Assembly: GCA_018702715.1 (NCBI GenBank)
Contig: JABIYQ010000180.1
Span: 1 to 6,455, forward strand
Source: Desulfobacula sp.
GTDB taxonomy: Bacteria; Desulfobacterota; Desulfobacteria; Desulfobacterales; Desulfobacteraceae
Direction of reading: 5' to 3'
DNA: 6,455 nucleotides
Numbering within the stretch: position 1 is the first letter of the stretch; the number at the start of each line of letters is the position of its first letter. Of this stretch, positions 1-5,219 are shown piece by piece. Both the position numbers and the translations under genes were made by a program. Under the pieces are notes generated by a model. The model did no database searches, was not told where the DNA came from, and saw only the letters and a program-made list of their open reading frames with translations.

Positions 1-698
1 AGGCCCAGAACCCCGCCCGCAAATCCCTGAATAAGACCTTCTATATAAAAGGGAGCCTTAATAAAAGTTTCCGTCGCACCCACAAGACGCATGATGTCAA
101 CTTCAATTTTGCGGGAATAAAATGCAAGGCGTACTGTATTTGCAGTAATAAACAGGGCCATTAAAAAAAAGAAACCGCACATGGCATATCCGGTAATTTT
201 AAACAGGTTAAAAATTTTTAAAAATTTACCCAGCCAGCCTTGACCATATTCAATGTCGTCAACAATATCAATGGCTTTTATGTTTTCAGCAAGGGTTTGA
301 ACTTCTTTTAAATTGTTATGGGATCTAATTTTAATTTCCAGGGCATCGGGCAAAGGATTTTTTTTTAAGGTCGCCAAAAAAGTGGTTTGGGAGGCCATAC
401 TTTTTTTAAGTGTATCAAGGGCTTTTTCTTTTGAAATATAGACTATTTCATCGATATCACCCAGGGAATTTATCCGGGCTTTTAATTGGGGCAACTTATC
501 CGCGTTAAAGCCATCTTTAAGATAGATCATGGCCCGTCCGCCCTGGTTCCATGATTCAATAATCCTTCCTGCATTCTCAAAAAAGAGCAAAAAAACACTG
601 ACCATCAGTATGGAAAGGGAAATTGTTATAATAGTAATTAAATTTAAGAATTTGTTTGACAGGATATCTGCCATGGCTCTTTTTAGAAAATGGATCAT
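1..698 (-). CDS. ftsX: FtsX, cell-division ABC transporter permease (N-terminal 232 residues, cut by window edge)
   Basis: This is the membrane subunit of the FtsEX complex, which transmits FtsE ATP hydrolysis to periplasmic amidase activators at the division site. The frame is open from the ATG at 698 to the window edge. It shows a short cytoplasmic N-terminus, a first membrane segment at about residues 20-40, a periplasmic domain at about 42-165 containing the family motif NPLPDALEIKI (114-124), a second membrane segment at about 170-190, then the conserved cytoplasmic stretch IEVDIMRLVGAT (198-209) and the start of a third membrane segment. The start codon lies 19 bp after the ftsE stop and is preceded by a purine-rich AGAGA about 8 nt upstream, so the pair is cotranscribed. 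The last membrane segments and C-terminus are outside the window. The identification rests on the motifs, topology and the ftsE neighbour. Confidence 0.95.
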   Translation of the reverse strand, partial: MIHFLKRAMADILSNKFLNLITIITISLSILMVSVFLLFFENAGRIIESWNQGGRAMIYLKDGFNADKLPQLKARINSLGDIDEIVYISKEKALDTLKKSMASQTTFLATLKKNPLPDALEIKIRSHNNLKEVQTLAENIKAIDIVDDIEYGQGWLGKFLKIFNLFKITGYAMCGFFFLMALFITANTVRLAFYSRKIEVDIMRLVGATETFIKAPFYIEGLIQGFAGGVLG

Positions 699-717
699 TT
701 AAAAAATCTCTTTTATT

Positions 718-1386
718 TTAAAGCATGATATCGTTACTTATAATTCTACCGGCATTGAGTTCAATATTTCGGCCTTGAATCGTATTCTTCATGAGATGCA
801 AATCATGGCTGGCAATCAAAATAGTTGTCCCCTTTTTATGGTATTCCATTAAAAAATCAAGGATAGCCCTGGCAGAGGTCGTATCCAGGCTGCCAGTGGG
901 TTCATCTGCAAGAATAATGGAAGGTTCCCCAACCACAGCCCTTGCCACGGCAACCCGCTGCTGCTCTCCTCCTGAAAGTGTTAAAGGAAAAGCCTTGGCC
1001 TTTTTTACCATGCCTGTGCTTCTCAATACCTGCATGACTTTTTTTTTGATGAAAGAGGGTTTTTTCCCGGCAGCTTCTAAAACAAGGGCTATGTTTTCAT
1101 AGACCGTCCGGGTGGGAATCAATTTAAAATCCTGGAATATAATTCCAAACCTCCGCCTTAAAAACGGGAGTTTGGAAGCAGAGATCCTGGAAAGATTCAT
1201 GCCGTCGATCAGGACCTGTCCTTCATAAATATTCTCATCAAGATACAATATTTTCATCAGGGTTGACTTTCCCGCTCCTGACGGACCCGAGATAAAAATA
1301 AATTCACCCTGTTCAATATCCAGGGAAATATTTTTTAAAGCAAGCTTTCCCCCAAACCTTTTACTGACATTAAACAACCGGATCAT
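718..1386 (-). CDS. ftsE: FtsE, cell-division ABC transporter ATP-binding protein
   Basis: This is the cytoplasmic ATPase of FtsEX. It binds the FtsX permease, and with the divisome it controls septal peptidoglycan hydrolysis. At 222 residues it has the usual FtsE length and a complete nucleotide-binding domain: Walker A GPSGAGKST (34-42), Q-loop glutamine in IIFQDFKL (Q85), signature LSGGEQQR (137-144), Walker B ILADEP (158-163), D-loop SLD (166-168) and switch histidine H194 in IASHD. The QDFKL stretch after the Q-loop is typical of FtsE rather than of LolD or other small exporters, and the adjacent ftsX settles the call. The start ATG at 1386 has only a weak purine-rich Shine-Dalgarno region. 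It is divergent from tatD across a 233-bp region and is first in the ftsE-ftsX unit. No catalytic residue is missing. Confidence 0.97.
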   Translation of the reverse strand: MIRLFNVSKRFGGKLALKNISLDIEQGEFIFISGPSGAGKSTLMKILYLDENIYEGQVLIDGMNLSRISASKLPFLRRRFGIIFQDFKLIPTRTVYENIALVLEAAGKKPSFIKKKVMQVLRSTGMVKKAKAFPLTLSGGEQQRVAVARAVVGEPSIILADEPTGSLDTTSARAILDFLMEYHKKGTTILIASHDLHLMKNTIQGRNIELNAGRIISNDIML

Positions 1387-1449
1387 TTAGTCACTATTCT
1401 TTTTCTTATTCATATCTTAACAATTGTAATACCAGAACTCTGACCATAA

Positions 1450-1478
1450 TTGACTGGGACTAAATTTACTGTTATAAA
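1450..1478 (+). promoter_or_regulatory. Putative sigma-70-type promoter for tatD
   Basis: TTGACT (1450-1455), a 17-bp spacer and TATAAA (1473-1478) match the consensus at 5 of 6 positions in both boxes. Transcription would begin near 1485, giving a leader of about 135 nt before the tatD ATG. That leader contains the hairpin at 1523-1569. Confidence 0.55.
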
Positions 1479-1491
1479 CTGCCTGTGTCAA
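1463..1491 (-). promoter_or_regulatory. Putative sigma-70-type promoter for ftsEX
   Basis: On the minus strand a perfect -35 box TTGACA (1491-1486) is followed after 17 bp by TAAATT (1468-1463), which matches the -10 consensus at 4 of 6 positions. It would start transcription about 70 bp ahead of ftsE. The -10 is mediocre, and the site overlaps the opposite-facing tatD promoter candidate. Confidence 0.4.
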
Positions 1492-1522
1492 GGAGTGCTG
1501 AAAAACAGTTTTCCTTACAATG

Positions 1523-1580
1523 AGCCTTCACTGTTACCGTAAAACGGCTTCTTCCACTCAGTGAAGGCTTCTATCTTTTT
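1523..1580 (+). terminator. Hairpin plus T run in the tatD leader: candidate attenuator or intrinsic terminator
   Basis: A perfect 11-bp inverted repeat (1523-1533 with 1559-1569) encloses a 25-nt loop. The loop can form its own small stem (CCGT 1537-1540 with ACGG 1544-1547). Downstream, 1571-1580 is pyrimidine-rich and ends in five T. There is no plus-strand gene upstream for it to terminate, so on the plus strand it would act only on the tatD leader transcript. The loop is long and the T run begins several bases after the stem, so efficiency is uncertain. Confidence 0.45.
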
Positions 1581-1619
1581 AAAGGGAAGTAGAAAAAAGA
1601 AATAAGGTAAAAAATAAAA

Positions 1620-2405
1620 ATGATATTATTCGATTCCCATGCTCATATTGATGATGACTGCTATGATAACGACCTTCAAGATGTTATTGATCGAGCACAA
1701 AATGAAAATGTTAGAGGCATCATGATTGTGGGTATTGATATCAATAGATCATTAAAAGCCGTAAAAATAGCAAATACCTATAAAAATATCATAACCTCTG
1801 TGGGTTTGCATCCCCATGATGCAAATTTATGTTCCAAAGAAAATCTGGACACTTTGGTATGTGTTGCCAAAGAAAATTCATGTGTAAAGGCATGGGGAGA
1901 AATCGGCCTTGATTTTAACCGGATGTTTTCACCTTCTAAAGAACAAGAGGATTGTTTTGTCAAACAACTTGAGATTGCAGGCAGTCTTGATTTGCCATTG
2001 ATTTTTCATGAACGCGATTCAAAGGGTAGATTTTATGATATTTTGAATTCGGAGGGTCCCAAAAGCCGCAAAGGTGTCATACACTGCTTTTCCGGCACAA
2101 AAGAAGAGCTTTTCAGGTATCTTGATCTGGGATACTATATAGGTATTACAGGTATTCTTACCTTAAAAAAAAGAGGGGAATATTTAAGAAGTATTGTATC
2201 TTGTATTCCAGAAGACCGGATACTCATTGAGACAGATGCGCCTTACCTTACACCAGCTCCTCAAAAAAATAAATTCCGACGTAATGAACCCGCTTTTGTA
2301 AAATCAGTCCTGATAAGACTTGCTGAAATTAGAAATACAGATCCTGAAATTCTTTCACAAGCTGTGTATAATAATACCAGGACACTTTACAGGGTTGATT
2401 TTTAG
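1620..2405 (+). CDS. tatD: TatD family metal-dependent hydrolase (DNase)
   Basis: This is a cytoplasmic TIM-barrel metallo-hydrolase of the TatD family; characterised members are 3'-5' exonucleases acting on DNA or RNA. At 261 residues it has the normal family length, and all expected metal ligands are visible: the HAH pair near the N-terminus (H7, H9), E94 in WGEIGLDF, H130 in IFHERDS, H155 in IHCFSGT and D206 in IETDAPYLTP. The C-terminal RRNEPAFVK is also characteristic. The family name is historical: it does not take part in Tat export, although tatA happens to lie 2.3 kb away. The ATG at 1620 is chosen because the family N-terminus begins immediately with the FDSHAH motif; a weak AAGG lies 12 nt upstream. 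It is transcribed alone, divergent from ftsE and convergent with the VWA gene. The exact paralogue (TatD, YcfH or YjjV type) cannot be decided here. Confidence 0.93.
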   Translation: MILFDSHAHIDDDCYDNDLQDVIDRAQNENVRGIMIVGIDINRSLKAVKIANTYKNIITSVGLHPHDANLCSKENLDTLVCVAKENSCVKAWGEIGLDFNRMFSPSKEQEDCFVKQLEIAGSLDLPLIFHERDSKGRFYDILNSEGPKSRKGVIHCFSGTKEELFRYLDLGYYIGITGILTLKKRGEYLRSIVSCIPEDRILIETDAPYLTPAPQKNKFRRNEPAFVKSVLIRLAEIRNTDPEILSQAVYNNTRTLYRVDF

Positions 2406-2408
2406 TTT

Positions 2409-2442
2409 ATTGGACAAAAAAAGTCCGGTCGTTAATTTTTTT
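2409..2442 (+). terminator. Small hairpin with T run between convergent tatD and VWA genes
   Basis: GGAC (2412-2415) pairs with GTCC (2423-2426) around a seven-A loop and can be extended by an A-T and two G-T pairs (2409-2411 with 2427-2429). A run of seven T follows at 2436-2442, inside the last codons of the convergent gene. It occupies the whole 26-bp gap and most plausibly ends tatD transcription. The core stem is only four Watson-Crick pairs. Confidence 0.4.
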
Positions 2443-3625
2443 GCATGAGTTTGGCCACAGCCTTTTCAAGGCCATCCAGGGATAATTCATACATGGGGAA
2501 AACTTTTTCGATGGCCATTATGGTATGGGTATATCCCCACATACCCTCTGAAACCGGATTGAGCCATACAGAGTGTGGAAAAGTTTTATTCAAAAAACGC
2601 AATTGCTCTAGGCTGGGCAGGCCACTTCTTTCCGAGATATGGATAGATCCATCCTGGGCCATAAGTTCATAGGGCGCCATGCTGGCATCGCCTATCACAA
2701 TCAGTCTTGTATCAGGATCAAGACGTGAAAATTCAATAATTTTCTTTGGTTTTTTATACCGGGACGGATCTTCCCAGACATGGTCATAGATCGTATTATG
2801 GAAAAAATAGGTTTTAACTTCCTTAAACTGGGATCTGGCATAGTCAAAAAGTGTTTGAACTACCTGGATATAAGGGTCCATTGACCAGCCGCCGTTATCT
2901 ATGGCCAGGATAATACTGAGTCTGTCTTTTAATGCTCTGTCAAAAACAAGCTCTATTTCTCCACCATTTCTCAGGGTTTCCCTGATGGTGTCATCAATAT
3001 TGATCATATCCCTGGGTCCTGCCGGAATCAAGTTTCTTAACCGTTTGAGGGCCTCACTCATTTTTGCCTGGGTTAAAGGTCCTGCGGTTGAGTAATCTTT
3101 ATACCGCCTTTCATTGGCAACTTTTACAGCAGATTTGTTTCTGGATTGGCCGCCAACCCGCATGCCGCCGGGGTGGTAGCCTGAATGTCCCACAGGAGAA
3201 TATCCTCCGGTACCGATCCATTTACGACCACCATGATGTTCTCCCTCCTGATCCTTGAGCCGTTCCTTAAAATATTCAATCAATTCTTCGGGCGACATTT
3301 TATTGAGCTCTTTTTCATCCATCCCCAATGCATCAGCCAGGGCCTTGGGATTTTTAAGCCATTCATCCAACATTCCCCGTGCGATTTCATCGATTTCAAA
3401 GCCATCATTTTCAGGCAGAGGAACGCCTTCAAAATGGTGGGCAAAAACCTGATCATAAAGGTCAAAATATCTCTCGCTCTTGACAAGAATGGATCTGGCG
3501 CAGGTATAAAAATCATCCAGGTTATTAATAATTCCCTGGTGTAATGCCTTTTGCAAAGTTAAAAAAGAGGTGGGAGATACGGGTATTCCAATCTCTTTTA
3601 AGGTATAGAAAAATTTTAAAAACAT
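2432..3625 (-). CDS. VWA domain-containing protein, CoxE-like, partner of a MoxR ATPase
   Basis: This is a 397-residue soluble protein with no signal peptide or membrane segment. Residues 1-130 form a helical N-terminal region with many charged residues. Residues 131-160 are a Gly/His-rich linker (GTGGYSPVGHSGYHPGG). Residues 161-230 carry the family stretch around AVKVANERRYKDY, and from about 235 a von Willebrand factor A fold runs through IILAIDNGG, the FFHNTIYDHVW strand and LIVIGDASMAPYEL (308-321). The C-terminus has WLNP and FPMYELSLDGL. This layout matches the uncharacterised CoxE-like VWA proteins that pair with MoxR AAA+ ATPases; such pairs are thought to remodel or insert cofactors into client proteins. 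The MIDAS reads D243-N-G-G-W-S248 rather than DxSxS. The start lies 13 bp after the moxR stop, with AAGG six nt upstream, so it is translated from the moxR message. The client is unknown. Confidence 0.85.
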   Translation of the reverse strand: MFLKFFYTLKEIGIPVSPTSFLTLQKALHQGIINNLDDFYTCARSILVKSERYFDLYDQVFAHHFEGVPLPENDGFEIDEIARGMLDEWLKNPKALADALGMDEKELNKMSPEELIEYFKERLKDQEGEHHGGRKWIGTGGYSPVGHSGYHPGGMRVGGQSRNKSAVKVANERRYKDYSTAGPLTQAKMSEALKRLRNLIPAGPRDMINIDDTIRETLRNGGEIELVFDRALKDRLSIILAIDNGGWSMDPYIQVVQTLFDYARSQFKEVKTYFFHNTIYDHVWEDPSRYKKPKKIIEFSRLDPDTRLIVIGDASMAPYELMAQDGSIHISERSGLPSLEQLRFLNKTFPHSVWLNPVSEGMWGYTHTIMAIEKVFPMYELSLDGLEKAVAKLMQKN

Positions 3626-3638
3626 AGATTACCTTAAA

Positions 3639-4490
3639 TTAAAACATTCGTCTTCTTGATGCCAGATTTGTTGCTCTTTCATAGTCAGGACTTTTCTTGA
3701 ATAAGACGCCTAAAAATGGAAGTTTGCCTTTAACAAGGTCCTTTGCTCTGAAATCAGGATCTGCATTTAACGCCCTTATCCAGTTTATCAATTCCCTGGT
3801 TGCTGGTTTTTTCTCTATGGAATCAATTTCCCGCATGCTGTAAAAGGCATCAATGGCATTTTTTGCAAGTGTTGAATCTATGTTTTCAAAATGAACCCCT
3901 ATGATTTTTCTCATCATTTTGGGATCAGGAAAGGCAATGTGATGAAAATTACACCGGCCAAGAAAAGGATCGGAAAGATCTTTTTTTGCATTGGAGGTAA
4001 TAATGATAACCGGTCTGTGTATGGCCTTCATGGTTTTGTCGGTTTCAATGATATCAAACTGCATCTGATCAAGGACATCCAGCATATCATCCTGGAAATC
4101 TGTGTCGGCCTTGTCTATCTCATCGATGAGTAATACAGTTTTTTTGTCAGCGCAAAAAGCCTGACCTATTTTGCCCATTTTGATATATTCATCAATATTG
4201 CTGACATCCCTTTTGGAATCCCCAAACCGGGAATCATTCAAACGAGTAAGTGTATCATATTGATATAAGGCTTCAATAAGTTTCATGCTTGATTTTACAT
4301 TCAAAACAATTAAGGGCATATTTAAATTTTCAGTAATGGCATGGGCAAGCATGGTTTTGCCGGTTCCGGGCTCTCCTTTGAGGAGTAAAGGCATTTCTAG
4401 TTTCATTGATATGTTGACAATTGAGGCAAGTTCCTGATCAAGGACATATTTTTTTGCACCCTGAAATTCAGTTTTCGGTTCCTGATACAT
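3639..4490 (-). CDS. MoxR-family AAA+ ATPase
   Basis: This is a cytoplasmic AAA+ ATPase of 283 residues that probably acts as a chaperone-like motor together with the VWA protein encoded just downstream. Visible elements are Walker A GEPGTGKT (39-46), Walker B VLLIDEID (119-126, with D123 and E124), sensor 1 asparagine in ITSNAKK (N167), a candidate arginine finger R179 in DPFLGRC, and a sensor 2 region KKPATRELINW with R232. The order and the short C-terminal lid fit the MoxR subfamily that accompanies CoxE-like VWA proteins, rather than ClpX or dynein-type AAA+. A GGAG seven nt upstream supports the ATG at 4490. It is the first gene of a two-gene operon and is divergent from tatA. The gene is full-length with no lesion. 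Its substrate cannot be inferred from this window. Confidence 0.9.
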   Translation of the reverse strand: MYQEPKTEFQGAKKYVLDQELASIVNISMKLEMPLLLKGEPGTGKTMLAHAITENLNMPLIVLNVKSSMKLIEALYQYDTLTRLNDSRFGDSKRDVSNIDEYIKMGKIGQAFCADKKTVLLIDEIDKADTDFQDDMLDVLDQMQFDIIETDKTMKAIHRPVIIITSNAKKDLSDPFLGRCNFHHIAFPDPKMMRKIIGVHFENIDSTLAKNAIDAFYSMREIDSIEKKPATRELINWIRALNADPDFRAKDLVKGKLPFLGVLFKKSPDYERATNLASRRRMF

Positions 4491-4541
4491 AAAGCATCTC
4501 CATATATAGTTGTTAAATTTTAAAATTAAATTTAAGGGCTA

Positions 4542-4569
4542 ATAATAATCACAAAATAGCGGCCCACAA
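4542..4569 (-). promoter_or_regulatory. Weak candidate promoter for the moxR-VWA operon
   Basis: On the minus strand TTGTGG (4569-4564) and TATTAT (4547-4542) are separated by 16 bp. The -10 matches consensus at 5 of 6 positions and the -35 at only 3 of 6. The region is very AT-rich, so chance matches are likely. Between it and the moxR start lies a perfect 8-bp AT-only inverted repeat (4513-4520 with 4528-4535). Confidence 0.25.
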
Positions 4570-4644
4570 GTTTTTTTTAAAAATTTATGGTTAAAAAACA
4601 CGACAAAAATGTAACTTTAAATTTACCATAGAAATTCTAAAAGA

Positions 4645-4673
4645 TTGACACCTTACAGACTTAGTGTTAAACC
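4645..4673 (+). promoter_or_regulatory. Putative promoter for tatA
   Basis: A perfect TTGACA (4645-4650) is followed after 17 bp by TAAACC (4668-4673), a poor -10. A 16-bp spacing gives TTAAAC instead. The position suits a leader of about 40 nt before the tatA start. The support is mainly the -35 and the location. Confidence 0.4.
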
Positions 4674-4718
4674 TTTTTATTTGATTTAATAACAGCATAA
4701 AGCGAAGAGGAGTATGCT

Positions 4719-4904
4719 ATGATGGGACTAGGAATGCCGGAACTGATAATTATTCTTGTAATTATTCTTATTATATTCGGCGCAGGAAAACTTCCTGAAA
4801 TCGGTGCAGGTCTGGGTAAAGGAATTAAAAATTTCAAAAAAGCCACCAAGGATCCTAAGATCGAGGCCAAAGAAGACGAGCCGGAAAAAATTGAAAAAGA
4901 CTGA
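4719..4904 (+). CDS. tatA: TatA, twin-arginine translocase pore-forming subunit
   Basis: This is a small inner-membrane protein that oligomerises with TatC (and TatB where present) to export folded proteins bearing twin-arginine signals. Its 61 residues show the canonical order: a short N-terminus with a polar residue (E8, equivalent to Q8 of E. coli TatA), a single hydrophobic helix (about 9-19), the FG hinge at F20-G21, KLPEIGAGLGKG, then an amphipathic helix (about 24-42) with FKKA, and a short charged Lys/Glu tail. Starting at the first of two adjacent ATGs puts F20-G21 at the E. coli numbering, and a strong GAGGAG (4707-4712) lies six nt upstream. It stands alone: no tatB or tatC is in the window, so the translocase core must be encoded elsewhere. 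The tail is on the short side for TatA. It is called TatA rather than TatB because of its length and the hinge-helix sequence. Confidence 0.95.
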   Translation: MMGLGMPELIIILVIILIIFGAGKLPEIGAGLGKGIKNFKKATKDPKIEAKEDEPEKIEKD

Positions 4905-4930
4905 AAAAAATAATTATTGTGCCATTCATA

Positions 4931-4960
4931 GCAGCCACCTTTGGATAAAAGTGTGGCTGC
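4931..4960 (+). terminator. Hairpin after tatA, candidate terminator
   Basis: A perfect 8-bp GC-rich stem GCAGCCAC (4931-4938) with GTGGCTGC (4953-4960) can continue as CTTT/AAAG (4939-4942 with 4948-4951) past a single bulged base. It begins 26 bp after the tatA stop. No clean T tract follows, only a pyrimidine-rich stretch (4966-4975), so it may be a weak terminator or a 3'-end stabilising stem. Confidence 0.5.
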
Positions 4961-5039
4961 ACCAGCCCTTTCTTAGTAGTTCCTCTCTTTAAAACTATTG
5001 TCACCTGTAGCCTATTTTTTGATATCTATTTGTCAAGTT

Positions 5040-5081
5040 ACAAAAATGGAATTTATTTTAGTTATTTTATAACATTTTTGT
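5040..5081. promoter_or_regulatory. Inverted repeat ACAAAAATG / CATTTTTGT, candidate regulator-binding dyad
   Basis: A perfect 9-bp inverted repeat (5040-5048 with 5073-5081) is separated by 24 AT-rich bases. It is centred roughly 125 bp upstream of the predicted sigma-54 start site for glnD, a usual distance for an enhancer-binding protein. The right arm extends to an 11-mer also present upstream of tatA (4602-4612). It does not resemble the classical NtrC site that I know (TGCACC-N5-GGTGCA), so the regulator is unknown. Confidence 0.35.
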
Positions 5082-5090
5082 CATAAAATT

Positions 5091-5119
5091 TTGATATCCA
5101 CTGGCTTTTCCCCTATATT
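5091..5119 (+). promoter_or_regulatory. Putative second, sigma-70-type promoter for glnD
   Basis: TTGATA (5091-5096), a 17-bp spacer and TATATT (5114-5119) each match the sigma-70 consensus at 5 of 6 positions. Transcription would start near 5126 and include the sigma-54 promoter sequence in the leader. It would give basal expression of glnD. Confidence 0.45.
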
Positions 5120-5157
5120 CTTTAATGCAAAGGGCAAAGCTCTGACCAGGCATGGTC

Positions 5158-5173
5158 TGGCACGGCCATTGCT
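5158..5173 (+). promoter_or_regulatory. Sigma-54 (RpoN) -24/-12 promoter of glnD
   Basis: TGGCACG (5158-5164), four bases and TTGCT (5169-5173) reproduce the sigma-54 consensus TGGCACG-N4-TTGCW exactly, with the invariant GG and GC exactly 12 bp apart. The predicted start site is about 5184, an A, leaving a leader of about 36 nt to the glnD ATG at 5220. A sigma-54 promoter needs an ATP-dependent enhancer-binding activator. The gene controlled is a central nitrogen-sensing enzyme, which fits RpoN/NtrC-type regulation, though the activator is not identified. Confidence 0.8.
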
Positions 5174-5219
5174 TATATGTCTAAACTAATAAATATTATT
5201 AAAGCCTAATATTAAAGAC

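Larger units (their letters stand above)
4905..5219. other. Non-coding control region between tatA and glnD
   Basis: These 315 bp contain no credible gene. In order they hold the tatA downstream hairpin (4931-4960), two copies of TTTTGATATC (5017-5026 and 5089-5098), a 9-bp dyad (5040-5048 with 5073-5081), a sigma-70-like promoter candidate (5091-5119), a short G+C-rich dyad (5144-5157), a sigma-54 -24/-12 promoter (5158-5172) and an AT-rich glnD leader. The composition is strongly AT-rich except for 5127-5172. Confidence 0.7.

Noticed and set aside
791..1102. Plus-strand ORF of 103 codons opposite ftsE
   Set aside because: It is antisense to a clearly identified, motif-complete gene and has no recognisable domain.
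1520..1564. A 14-codon ORF inside the tatD leader hairpin, as a leader peptide
   Set aside because: It has no Shine-Dalgarno sequence at a usable distance and no run of one amino acid that would act as a sensor. Its frame is explained by the hairpin sequence.
3185..3544. Plus-strand ORF of 119 codons opposite the VWA gene
   Set aside because: It is a shadow of the real minus-strand frame and its protein resembles no family that I know.
4513..4535. AT-only inverted repeat ahead of moxR as a specific operator
   Set aside because: An 8-bp palindrome made only of A and T is expected by chance in such AT-rich sequence; it is mentioned only in the promoter entry.
4719..5030. A tatABC operon or other Tat system locus
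   Set aside because: Only tatA is present; the following 315 bp are non-coding and the next gene is glnD. The TatD-family gene does not act in Tat export.
5127..5172. A c-di-GMP (GEMM) riboswitch, suggested by GGGCAAAGC
   Set aside because: The required downstream GACGCAAAGCC-type segment and receptor stem are absent, and the conserved-looking bases at the 3' end are a sigma-54 promoter.
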